From: Strigops habroptila
Lineage: Eukaryota; Chordata; Aves; Psittaciformes; Psittacidae
Direction of reading: 5' to 3'
NCBI RefSeq assembly: GCF_004027225.2
Contig: NC_044288.2
Span: 2,944,719-3,008,718, forward strand
Length of the DNA: 64,000 bases
This document shows positions 49,101 through 59,066 of this stretch, piece by piece. Positions within the stretch are counted from its first letter, which is position 1. Each line of letters begins with the position of its first letter. The translations under genes and the position numbers were made by a program. The notes beneath the pieces are model-generated. The model made no database searches and was not told the DNA's origin. It worked only from the letters and a program-made list of their open reading frames with translations.

Positions 49101-50210
49101 TGGATGATCACGGATACTGAAGGAAAGGCCTAATCCCACCGAGGCTGCCTGGACACTGGGCATGGGGTGAGGATCTGCAGCAGCACGTGATGGGGAGCAG
49201 CACATCCCGTGGGATGGCAAAACCTCACTTCTCTGCGCTGTCACCTCATCCTCACTTTGCATCTCACCCAGTGGCCTCCAGCCAGACCATCCCCTTCCCC
49301 TCTTGTGCTTGAACTGGTCACTGCTGCATCCAAGTGATGCTGCTGAGCATCCCAAGCCCAAACCAAGCAGCTCAGCACGTGCCCATGGTTCTCACCTATG
49401 TGGCACGAGAGCATCAGGGCTCAGCAGCACCATGGGGATGGGAGCTCTTGTGTTGGGAGGACGTTGTGTTGCTTGAAGATGCCCAAGGTTTGGGGGCACC
49501 ACAGCCTGGATATGGCCTTGTAGGACACTTTCTGGTCTCCTGGTGGCCTCTCTGCAAGAGGCAGCTTTGTGGCAGCAGGGGCTGGCTTGATTCCCAAGGG
49601 AATTGACCAACGGGATATGATGTATCCCTGTGCCATGTCCTCCCTCCACCTCTTCCCAGGAGCTTCCACCACAGCCCATCTCCAGGAAGGATTAAGGTTT
49701 ATTTCTGCCCCAACCTCCTATATCCCATTAGGGGCATTAAAGCAAGAGCTGGTGGCCCCAAGGACCTTCCATGTGACTCCAGGAGCTATTTTAAGATGAG
49801 ACCATATTAAGCCCCACAGAAACAGTCCCTGCTTAGAGGGGAAATCCCTGCCCAGGCAGGGGTGGGTTTGGGACCACTCGGCGGCGCTGGCACCCTGGAC
49901 CTGGCTCCCATAGGAACACAGGGATGCAGCGGGATGGGGACAGCGCGATGGGTGCTTGGTTACAGCGATGCTGCACCCAGGAGTGCTCAGGATCCCCACC
50001 CATGACAATCCCTGCAGGGCCCCAGCACCTTTTCTGATCTCTCTGCATGGCGTTTTGGGGAGTGTACAGGATGGAACCTCCTCCCGCATCCCGGGTACCC
50101 CGACCCCATGTCCCTCGAGCTGCAGGATGGACACAGGCAGGATCCAGAGCCAGTGGGAGCTGCTGGGAAGCGGCTTTGATCCGGCTCTGCAGGGCTCCTG
50201 CCCTGCTGGA

Positions 50211-51020
50211 TGCGTGTGTGTGTGTGTGTGTGCATGTGAGCATCCATGTGTGTATACATGCCTGCACACGTGCATGCAGGTGTGCACCTATGCACATGTG
50301 TAGTTGAATGTGTGCATGCATGACTATGTGTGTGAACAGGAGTGTACACGCGTGTGTGTGCACCGTCACATGCACTGGGTGTCAGCCCAGCCCCTGTTCC
50401 CACTGGATGACAGGGGGACACGGTGGCTGCTCCGACACCCACATGGATGTTACATGTGTCCTGCCCGTGTTCTGGTGCCCAGGGTCAGGGCAGCCACAAT
50501 TGGTGCCACATGGATGATGTGAACTCGAACGTGTGATGTGTGATGAGAACCTCAATGAGCAGGGGGTGACACAGCCCTGGCACTAACAGGAGCCCTCGCG
50601 CTGACATGGGGTGCACATGTGTGCTGGTGTGCACACACATGCACATGTGTGCCAGGGGATGCCATGCATGCATGCACACACATGTGCCGGAGGATGCCAT
50701 GCATGCACAGACTAGTGCTACAATGCACCAACTATGCACATACATGTGCCAAAGGATGCCAAGCACTCACATACGTGTGCCATGGGATGCCATGCATTCA
50801 CACACATATGCTCCAATGAGCTATGCATGCACACTCGTGTACCAGAGGGTGCCATGTGTGCACGAATATGTGCTACCATGCACCATGTATGCACACATAC
50901 GTGCCACGGGATGCCAAGCGTGCACACATGTGTCCCACAGGACACCATGCATGCACATGTGTACCAGAGAGCACCACACACGCACACCCTGGGCTCAGCT
51001 CCAGCTATGCATACATGTTC
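50211..51020 (+). repeat. TG repeat and CATG/TGCA minisatellite, left of PKI
   Basis: A (TG)n tract near 50,213-50,232 grades into alternating purine-pyrimidine sequence. From about 50,590 an imperfect minisatellite follows, with units of roughly 35-40 bp built on 'gtgccatgggatgccatgca' plus 'tgcacacacatgt'. Such alternating sequence can adopt left-handed DNA. The several open frames here are repeat artefacts. Confidence 0.85.
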
Positions 51021-51453
51021 ACTCATGTGCCCCAAGAGAGGTGGAGAGGAAGGATGGAGGCCACCCATCTGCAACGTCCTGTATCACTCATGTCACCCCC
51101 CTCTGCAAAACCCTCCTACAGAAGTCCAGCCCATTTACCAGCACTGAGCAAACATCCCAGTATGGTCCCAGCGGCGGGTCCATGGGGCAGCCACAGCTCC
51201 TGTGGGCACCCTGTGCCACCCTCACATCCCACCTCCATGTCCCCATCCCTGTTCTCCATCCATCTCTCCAACAAGGGGTCCCTGCCCTTCGCAGCCCGGT
51301 TTGCTGTAGCCCCGCGGGGAGGAGGGTGCTGGGAGCTCTGGGTGCCCCCCATAGGGACACAGCCTCTCCCACCCCTGGGCTTGTTCCAGCTCCCTCCTGC
51401 ACAGCCCATGGACACCAGCCCCATTGCTGACTCCCTGCTCTGCCTCCCCCCAG

Positions 51454-51609
51454 GTTGGAGCCGGACAGGACCCAGCTGGGGGTCCCCATCCGCCGGGGGG
51501 TCCCTCACTGCCTGTGAGACGTTGGGAGGAGGAACCACCGAGCCAGGGAGCAGAGCAGGACCCTGGGCACGGGGGAGACACAGCACGAGGCCAGGCTGGA
51601 GGGTGCCCG
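51454..51609 (+). other. Candidate 5' UTR exon of the PKI gene
   Basis: A 156-base segment bounded by a pyrimidine tract with cag acceptor (ctgcctccccccag|) and a donor (cccg|gtaagg), about 140 bp upstream of the coding exon. It has no start codon in frame with the PKI product. Splice-signal evidence only; it could be fortuitous. Confidence 0.3.
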
Positions 51610-51654
51610 GTAAGGCTGCTGGGGATGGGGGTGTTGGTGGGACCCCTTTTCTCC

Positions 51655-51700
51655 ATGATAATAGACTGGTTTGGGTTGGAAGGGACCTTAAAGTTCATCC
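51655..51700 (-). mobile_element. CR1 tail fragment upstream of PKI coding exon
   Basis: About 45 bp of antisense CR1 3' end ('agactggtttgggttggaag' to 'aaagttcatcc'), ending about 43 bp before the PKI coding exon. It lacks most of the octamer tail. Confidence 0.8.
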
Positions 51701-51750
51701 TCGGTGCTCCGAGGGGCTGATGGGCAGGGATGTGTCTCTGCAGGGTTAAC

Positions 51751-52715
51751 ATGACCGAGGTGGAACCCGTGCTGGACTTCGCATCCTCTGGGAGGACGGG
51801 CCGGCGCAATGCCCTGCCCGACATCCTGGGCTCTCCAGCCGGTGTCAGCCCCTCCGACCTGCCCCTCAAGCTGGCAGAGATGTCCCTGAGCGCAGGTGGG
51901 TGACAAGGACCATGGAGGATGGTGCAGGGCAGGCAGGAACTGGGGCTGCTCATCATAGAACCATAGAATCACAGACTGGTTTGGGTTGAAGGGACCTTAA
52001 AGCTCCTCCAGCTCCAACCCCTGCCACGGGCAGGGACACCTTCCACTAGAGCAGGTTGCTCCAAGCCCCTGTGTCCAACCTGGCCTTGAACACTGCCAGG
52101 GATGGGGCAGCCACAGCTTCTCTGGGAAAAGTCTGTGCCAGCGCCTCAGCACCCTCACAGGGAAGAGCTTCTGCCTCAGAGCTCATCTCAATCTCCCCTC
52201 TGGCAGGTTAAAGCCATTCCCCTTGGCCTGTCCCTCCAGGCCCTTGTCCAAAGCCCCTCTCCAGGTTTCCTGGAGCCCCTTTAGGCACTGGAGCTGCTCT
52301 AAGGTCTCCCCTTCAGGAGCCTTCTCTTCTCCAGGCTGCCCCAGCCCAGCTCTCTCAGCCTGGCTCCAGAGCAGAGCTGCTCCAGCCCTCGCAGCAGCTC
52401 CGGGGCCTCCTCTGGACTCCAACAGTTCCACGTCCCTCTTGTGTTGGGGACACCAGAACTGGATGCAGAATCCAAGTGGGGTCTCCCCAGAGCGCAGCAG
52501 AGGGGCAGAATCCCCTCCCTGACCCGCTGCTCATGCTCTGGGGGTGCAGCCCAGCACACAGGGGGCTGTGCCTGAGCACACACACACAATGTGGGTCACG
52601 TTCGGTCTCTCATCCCTGGTCTCTCCCCACAGGCAGCGCTCAGGACATGCAGTCTCCATCGGCGGAGGTGCCCCCTCCGCAGCCCCCCAGCCCCGAGCTG
52701 AAGGACACATCCTAA
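51751..52715 (+). CDS. cAMP-dependent protein kinase inhibitor, PKIB-like paralogue
   Basis: Encodes a 75-residue heat-stable inhibitor of the protein kinase A catalytic subunit. Coding exons are 51,751-51,895 and 52,633-52,715, joined by a GT-AG phase-1 intron. The coding exon opens after a cag acceptor at 51,743. The pseudosubstrate core FASSGRTGRRNALPDI occupies residues 10-25, with the key Phe, the P-6, P-3 and P-2 arginines and Ala at the phosphoacceptor position. LPLKLAEMSL (residues 37-46) matches the leucine-rich nuclear export signal. Length fits PKIA/PKIB/PKIG (76-78). Residues 20-44 resemble PKIB most, while GRTGRRNA is the PKIA form. The segment before Phe is one residue shorter and carries a proline, and the C-terminal tail is proline-rich and not acidic. 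The intron rules out a retrocopy. It sits between SERINC2 and FABP3, the place of PKIB between SERINC1 and FABP7. No AATAAA is seen within about 1 kb downstream. Confidence 0.92.
51952..52575 (-). mobile_element. CR1 LINE fragment filling the PKI intron
   Basis: About 620 bp of antisense young CR1, from the tail 'tcatagaaccatagaatcac' to 'gtgcagcccagcacac', of the 'gggaaaagtctgtgcc' subtype. It makes up most of the 737-bp intron between the two PKI coding exons. Its internal block 'ttgtgttggggacaccagaa' is shared with the copy at 31,113. Confidence 0.93.
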
Positions 52716-53800
52716 CCCCGCTCCAGGGGGGCCATTGCTGACCAGCGGAGGAAGGAGGAGGCTGCGGAGCATCAGCCCAGCTTCCCTGGCACAGCCGGAG
52801 TCCGCTGGGTTCTCCTCGGTGCTGCCATCGGGCATCATCCCCCCGCCATGGGGCGAGCATCGCACGGGGACCTGCCGGGATGATTCCCAAGGGGCAATTC
52901 CCACCCGGGGCGAGGACTCGAGGGAGGAATGTGTTTCTCCTGGGACACTGAGCAGAGCCGAGCACAGGGGGTTCTCCGGGGGGTTCCTCCTGGCCGCAGG
53001 AGCAGCCTGTGGTGTTTCTAGCTGAGTGTGGTGTTCACTGTGATGTTTTGGGTACCACCTCCGTCTCCTCGCCTTTCTTCCTGCGTGATGCAGGGGCCTT
53101 TTCCAAGGAGGGGAAAGAGGGGATGCGCAACCCCAACATCCCCCCCTAGCCCTTAAGCAAAGCACCCCCTGGCACCCAGCACCTTGCTAAGGGTTCCCAC
53201 CAAGGAGCAGAGCACCCCAGGGTGGTCCCTGCCCCATGCACAGGGTCTCGGCTCCATGGACAGGGGGATGCTGGTGATTTGGGGTGGGGAGCAGGGTGAT
53301 GCTGTTTTGAGCATCCCCCCTATGCCAGCGCCACCCATGGGTGCCCATGCCCGCTCCCCTCCCAAAGCCCTGGGATCCCCTCGTATTCCCTGGGGAAAAC
53401 CCAGGAGGGGGAACAGCAGCAAACGGGTCCTGCAGCGCTTTGGGGGGGGTATGAGATGGAGCCGGGCTTTCCCAGGCTCTGCTCCCCAAAACCTGCTGGT
53501 GGGTGGGATGGGGACCCTCCTGCCCGGGCACCGTGGTGCTGGGAAGGACTTGGGTGGCTGGGTGCTGCCCAGGCCAGGGGCTGCATTCCCAGGCTGGGGT
53601 TTGCTGGTGGGAAGCTGGATCCAGGCAGAGCACGTCGAGCCGGACCCATCTCCATCACGATGCTGACCTATAGCTGTCGCTGTGGGACCAGCAAATGAAG
53701 CCCAAAGCCCAGGTCCACTCTGGCCACCACCCTGGGGGTGACTGGGTGAGGGACAGTGGTGTGGGGCCACATGTGGGGTCACCGTGTCCAGCCAACCCAA
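52716..53800. other. PKI 3' region, no further gene seen
   Basis: Presumed PKI 3' UTR and flank. No canonical poly(A) signal is visible in the first kilobase, so the real end is unknown. Open frames on the minus strand (53,153-54,133) have no recognisable product. Confidence 0.4.
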
Positions 53801-53804
53801 GGAG

Positions 53805-54660
53805 GACACAGCAACATGTGTGTGGATGCATGTGCGTGCATGTGCACAGGGACCCTTGCTCATGGGTGCCTGCGCACATGGGTGCCTCTGTGCATGGAGC
53901 ACCCACATGTGTGAGCACCTTTGTGCATCCATGTGCATGGGTGTTGTGCACACAGTGTGCATGGGTGGCATGTGTATGGGTGCTCCTGTGGATAGATGTT
54001 CATGTGTGCAGGCAGCCATGTGCATGTATGTTCGTGTGCATGCATGTTCATGTGCATGGATGTTCATGTGCATGGACATCCATGTGCATGTACATTCATG
54101 TGGATGGATGTCCATGTGCGTGGATGTCCACACACATGGGTGCTACCACAGGTGGGTGTCCATGTGCATGGGCATGTATGTGCATGCGTGTTAATGCACA
54201 TGGGTGCCCATGTGTGCAGTGGGTGTCTGTGAGTATGGGTGCCCATGTGCATGGGTGTTCCTGTGAGTGCGTGTCCATGTGTGTGAGCGATCATGTGCAT
54301 GGGTGCTCAAGCATGTGAGCGGGTGTCCATGTGTGTGGTTACCTATGTTCATGGGCACGCATGTGTGCGCACATGCATGGGAGCAGGTGGGTGGGTGTCT
54401 GTGTGCATGGGTGTCCATGCAGGGCATGGGGATGTGCTGTTGTGTGTGGGTACCCATGCATGTGGGTGCTCCTATGCATGGGTGCTCCTATGGGTAGATA
54501 TCCATGTGCAGCCGTGTGCACCCGTGTCCATGCTCATGGGCAGGTGTGTGCACACGTGTTCACATGCAGGGCTGCTCGTGTGCATTGGAACCCACATACA
54601 TGGTGTGCCTGTCATGGGTGCCCCTTTGGGTGGGTGTCCCTGTGCCCTGCATGTGCTCAT
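53805..54660 (+). repeat. CATG/TGCA minisatellite, right of PKI
   Basis: About 850 bp of imperfect units of roughly 24-30 bp, built on 'catgtgcatgggtgtccatg' and 'tgtgtgcatgggtgctcc'. The array alternates purine and pyrimidine and matches the composition of the array at 50.6-51.0 kb on the other side of the PKI gene. Translation gives His/Cys/Met/Val-rich strings in every frame, a repeat artefact. Confidence 0.88.
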
Positions 54661-55480
54661 CCACATCTCATGGTCCCACTGCCTCAGGGGGCGGCTGGGG
54701 GGGACATGTGGGACACCCCGTGTCACCCACCCCGTGTCACCCACCCCTCGGGGTCTGTCCCCGTCTCCCCATGGCGAAGGGTCCCGTCGCAGGCAGTGCA
54801 GCAGGAGGTGGCTGAACACGAGCTCTGGCTATTTTTGGGTGCCTGCAATGACACCCTGGGGCCAGAGAGAGGGAGAAAGTGTCCTCGGGTCCCTTCCAGC
54901 CCCTCTGACCCCGCTGTCCCCAAGGCTTGGGGACACGCTGCAGCCAAGGGGGGTGAGGCCACCACCACACACCCCGCCCTAAGGTGGGACCCCCCCAATG
55001 CTGGGGATGTGGGGTCTTGAGGGTTGGATCCTACTGCCACCAGAGCCCGAAGCAAGGGAACACATGTGGGGACATGCTGTGGGTCCCATTGCCCCATGGC
55101 TGTCCTTGTCCCCTGTGTCCCCCTGCCCCGCAGAGCATCACTGAGTGCACACGTGTGTCCCCACACATAGGGATGGGGTCACACGTGTGTGTCCCACACA
55201 CACACACAGAGCAGGGATGAGGGCACACGCTTCCCCACGCTCCCCCCAGACCCCTGACCCCCCTTTCCCGTGCCTCAGTTTCCCCACCCCACCTCCCTGT
55301 CCTCATCACACACCACCTTGAAGGACCCCGCTGCTCTCCCCACATCCTCCCCTGCTCCGACCTCACACAACCCTCCTCCGCGCTCCCGCGGGGCGGTGCA
55401 CACACCCCTGCCTCAGTTTCCCCTTCTCCCTTTGACCACCAAAGCCGCCGAGACCGGACGCAACTCATGACACGATTGAC
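54661..55480. other. Intergenic between minisatellite and FABP3 promoter
   Basis: C-rich DNA with nothing recognisable as a gene. Open frames of 60-200 residues here come from high GC content. Confidence 0.45.
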
Positions 55481-55772
55481 CCGCTGCGCTCTTCCCCATG
55501 CGTGCGCGCTGCCCCAGGGCACGGGGGGCTGCGGGCCGGGGCCGGGGCCGCTGGCGGGGCGCGGGTGGCCGCTGGCAGCGCTGCCGAGGAGGAGTATTTC
55601 TGGAGCGCGGTTCTGCTCTTTCCAATCATGTGATGGGGACATTATTTAAGGCGGTGGCGAGACCAGGCGGGAGCTGCGGGTTGGGCGCTGCTGAACCACG
55701 CTCCGAGCCGGGCCCCGGCACCCTCTGAGCCGCTGAGTGTGACACCCACCCCCCCGCCAGCACCCCCGCACC
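55480..55772 (+). promoter_or_regulatory. FABP3 promoter and 5' UTR
   Basis: A CpG-rich block (about 55,480-55,600) is followed by a CCAAT box at 55,622-55,626, an overlapping catgtg E-box-like word at 55,627-55,632 and a TATA-like TATTTAA at 55,643-55,649. This spacing predicts transcription starting near 55,675-55,680 and a 5' UTR of about 95 bases. Confidence 0.7.
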
Positions 55773-58700
55773 ATGGCCGATGCTTTCGTGGGCACCTGGA
55801 AGCTGGTGGAAACGACCAATTTCGATGAGTACATGAAGGCGTTGGGTGAGTAACGGGGGGGGTTGGAGCCGCGGCATCACCCCCTTTGTGGTTTATATCC
55901 CCCCCCCCCTCCGCACACGCGGCTGTGGTTGGGGGGTGCGGGTGTGAGGGGGGCGCTGCTGTGGGTGGGTGGTTTATGGGGGGGCTCTGGGGGTTGGGCT
56001 GGGTGAAGGGGGTTCATCATTCCCTGCCCGTTTGGGGGGGACACGATGCGACACCCCCCCCCCCCGGGGTGCTGGGAGCTGCTCAGGACCCCTCCAGCCT
56101 TCACCCCCCTCAGCCCCCCATCATCCCAAACCACAGAGTGGTCCATGGGGGGGTGAAACTGGTGAACCCCGCAAACCCAGCTGTGGATCCGGGTGCTGCA
56201 ACGGCAGCATTCCCAGCCCCTTTTCCCATTGCTCCTGTCCTGGATCCCGCCCAAGCACAGCAGGAACACACTGGGGGTCCCCAGGACCACGGGTGGGTGG
56301 TTTTGGGGTTCACCTCCCCCCACCCATGAGGAAGAAGGTGATGCTGGAGGGTGATGCCGCATCCTGCCCCTCCGCGCACCCTCACCCTGCACCCTCAGGC
56401 GTGGGCTTCGCCACGCGGCAGATGGCCGGGCTCACCAAACCCACCACCATCATCGAGCTGGATGGTGACAAGGTGACGGTGAAGACCCAAAGCACCTTCA
56501 AGAACACGGAGATCAGCTTCAAGCTGGGCGAGGAGTTCGATGAGACCACGGCAGACGACAGGCACGTCAAGGTGAGCCCTGACCCCCAAGTGGGACCCCC
56601 AAAAGGGTCTGTGGGTTGCATGGGATGCGGCTGTCACCCCGTGGCTCTGCGGCTCCAGCCTTGTTGCCGATGGAAGGATAAACCCTCTTTGCTCACCGGG
56701 GTTGGGGTTCAAGCCTGGTCTCCTTCACCCCATTTTCAGCTGGGGTGTCCCGGGAGCAGCACGGGGAGGGCAGGGAGGTTGTGCAAGAGCTGGGCTTGCT
56801 CAAGAGGAGGCGAAGGGATGTGGTGGGGTGGTAGCAAGAGGAGTCCCTGCTCCAGGGCGGGGATCGGGGCACAGAGCTCTGTGTTGAGCCCCCTCTTTGC
56901 TCTCTGGGCAGAGCTGCAGCAGGGATGGAGCAGTTGGGTGATGCTGAACCCAATCAGGCTGTTCCTCCCCATAAGAGCAAGGACAAACCACCTCAAGAAG
57001 GGTCCAAGCTCCTTCCTTGGCCTCTCCCCCCTGCACAGACATTGTCCCTTGCAGCACTGGCCCAGCCCCTGCTGCTTCTTAGCTCCCCAGCAGCTGATCC
57101 CATGCACCATCACATACACTGTGCATGGGGCAGTCGCAGCCCTGTGCCCCACAGCCCAGGACGCATCTCGGGGGGAGGCTTTGGGGCTCATTGGACACAA
57201 AACCCCTTCCCCAGCCCTAAAGCAGCAAGTGCAAGAGCTGGGCGTAGAGTGAGGATGGGCTGAAATGGGATGAGTGCTGGGGGATACAGGGCAGTGGATC
57301 CATGTCTGCAGCGGATCCGTGTCCACAGCAGATCCGTGTCCACAGCGGATCTTTATCCACAGCAGATCTCTGCTCACACTGGCTGGAGCTGGTGGAAACT
57401 ATGCTCGGAGCAGCAAAGCATGTGACCAGCACCAGCCCCTGCCACAGCCCAGGACGTGTCCTTCGGGTGCTCTTCGGCTGGTGGCCAAAGGGGACAGGAG
57501 GCTGCCCGGGCCCCATGGGGCTGCACAGGATGGGGCTGCGGGGCTGCCACCCTGTGGGGCACCCCAGATATGTGGGTCCAGGGCCATGGGGCTCCCAAAT
57601 TATGCAAGGAGATGAGTTGTGGGGAGACCCAAGGTGTGCAGTCTGGCTGGGGGCACCCAAGGTCTTGTGGCGCAGTGGGGACAACACCATGGGGAGACCT
57701 GAGCTCTGGGTGGGGGGGGAACCAGAGCCATAGGGGGACCCGAGGGACTCTGGAGGAGCTGGGTGTGGGGCACAGGGCAGGATGTGGCCCTGGCAGCCCT
57801 GGTGCTGGAGCCTGTCCCGGCACAGCTCTGGGCTCACACTAACCTTGGCACCGGCGGGGCTTGGGTGCTGAGTCAGCAGCAGCAGCTGTGCAAACAGCAG
57901 CCCAGGAGCACGGGCGTTTGCTGGGTCAGCCCCTCCAAAACCCTGCCCAGGCCCTCTGGGTGCGGATCAGAGCCCTGGGACCTGCCCTGATACCTGCCCC
58001 GATGCCTGCCCTGATACCTCCCCTGGTACCTGCCCTGATACCTCCCCTGGTACCTTCCGTGATACCTGCCCTTGGTAATGGTGGGTCTTGTTCTCTCCCC
58101 TCAGTCCTTGGTCACACTGGATGGAGGCAAACTGGTCCACGTGCAGAAGTGGGATGGGAAGGAGACATCACTGGTGCGGGAGCTGAAGGATGGGAAATTA
58201 ATTCTGGTGAGGAAATAGAAACGGTTGGAAAGAAGCACAAGTGGTAAGGTTGTTGAAAATAGGTGGATTAGTGGGAAAACCAGGGAGAAAAACTGCTCTG
58301 GGGATGCAAGAAGCAAAATCATTATGTAGAATCTATTTAAAAGCCATAATGGGAATGGTGTAACATAAGGGGTGCAGTCATGCTTTAAAAAAGAGGAGGG
58401 GGGGCTTCAAGAAATGTGGAGAGGGGGTTTGGACAAGGGATGTAGGGACAGGCCAAGGGGAATGGCTTTAACCTGCCAGAGGGGAGATTGAGATGAGCTC
58501 TGAGGCAGAAGCTCTTCCCTGGGAGGGTGCTGAGGCACTGGCACAGGGTGCCCAGAGAAGCTGTGGCTGCCCCATCCCTGGCAGTGTTCAAGGCCAGGTT
58601 GGACACAGGGGCTTGGAGCAACCTGCTCTAGTGGAAGGTGTCCCTGCCCGTGGCAGGGGTTGGAGCTGGAGGAGCTTTAAGGTCCCTTCAACCCAAACCG

Positions 58701-58850
58701 GGCTGTGAGTCTGCAACCAGAGGGGTTCAGCCCAGGACAGGGCAGGCAGGAGCCGCACCAGCATCACAACTAACCCCCCCCTATTTCTACCACCAGACTC
58801 TCTCCATGGGCAACGTCGTGTCCACCCGCACCTACGAGAAGGCCACATAG
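55773..58850 (+). CDS. FABP3: Heart-type fatty acid-binding protein, four exons
   Basis: Cytosolic carrier of long-chain fatty acids, chiefly in heart and skeletal muscle, and a member of the intracellular lipid-binding protein family. Exons 55,773-55,845, 56,399-56,571, 58,105-58,206 and 58,797-58,850 give 73, 173, 102 and 54 coding bases, the standard FABP gene layout, and 133 residues, the same length as human FABP3. The N-terminal lipocalin/FABP signature is [18 protein letters not shown] (residues 7-24). The carboxylate-binding residues Arg107, Arg127 and Tyr129 (in TRTYEK) are present. It resembles human FABP3 closely (for example [10 protein letters not shown] and [10 protein letters not shown]), more than FABP4 or FABP7, and the neighbours SERINC2 and ZCCHC17 agree. 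All splice sites are GT-AG, and nothing appears broken. Confidence 0.97.
57296..57378 (+). repeat. 18-bp tandem repeat in FABP3 intron 2
   Basis: Four to five units of the type 'ggatccgtgtccacagca' stand head to tail within the 1.5-kb second intron. Confidence 0.85.
57978..58076 (+). repeat. 12/24-bp tandem repeat near FABP3 exon 3
   Basis: Units of the type 'cctgccctgata' and 'cctcccctggta' repeat for about 100 bp and end roughly 28 bp before the exon 3 acceptor, next to the likely branch-point and pyrimidine-tract region. Confidence 0.85.
58401..58708 (+). mobile_element. CR1 LINE fragment in FABP3 intron 3
   Basis: About 310 bp of sense young CR1, from a diverged 'ggggcttcaagaaatgtgga' start to 'caacccaaaccgggctgtga'. 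It lies in the same orientation as FABP3 and ends about 90 bp before exon 4. Confidence 0.9.
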
Positions 58851-59060
58851 ACGCTGTCCCCAGCTCCTTGCCCGTCACCTGGTGCCACATTCGCCCCCCA
58901 CACACCTCAGTCCTCGCCCCACGCCGGGGTCCCGGAGCCCGTCACGCCGTGGGGGCCACCCGCTGCCCCTGTCCCCATCGCTCGGGGGCTGCTGGGGCTG
59001 GTCTCGTGGGTCAGGGCTTCTGTTTTTTATTGATAATGGGAAAAAGCCACGTGAAGAACG

Positions 59061-59066
59061 AATAAA
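59061..59066 (+). terminator. FABP3 poly(A) signal
   Basis: A canonical AATAAA lies 211 bases after the FABP3 stop codon, in a normal 3' UTR position. Confidence 0.85.

Larger units (their letters stand above)
41851..51453. other. Intergenic between CpG island and PKI gene
   Basis: No coding gene is recognised. Noteworthy content: five 20-bp tandem units (41,931-42,030), a 43-bp type tandem repeat (44,770-44,945), a short CR1 tail at 46,078, an AT-rich patch at 44,240-44,380 and the CATG-rich minisatellite from 50.2 kb. If the CpG island is the PKI promoter, this is a 5' intron. Confidence 0.45.

Noticed and set aside
53784-54982. Cys/His/Met-rich open frames of up to 229 residues
   Set aside because: Every frame of the CATG/TGCA minisatellite stays open and gives similar low-complexity text.
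55969-57252. 427-residue open frame overlapping FABP3 exon 2
   Set aside because: It reads through FABP3 introns 1 and 2; the four-exon FABP3 model with family-standard exon sizes explains the coding sequence.
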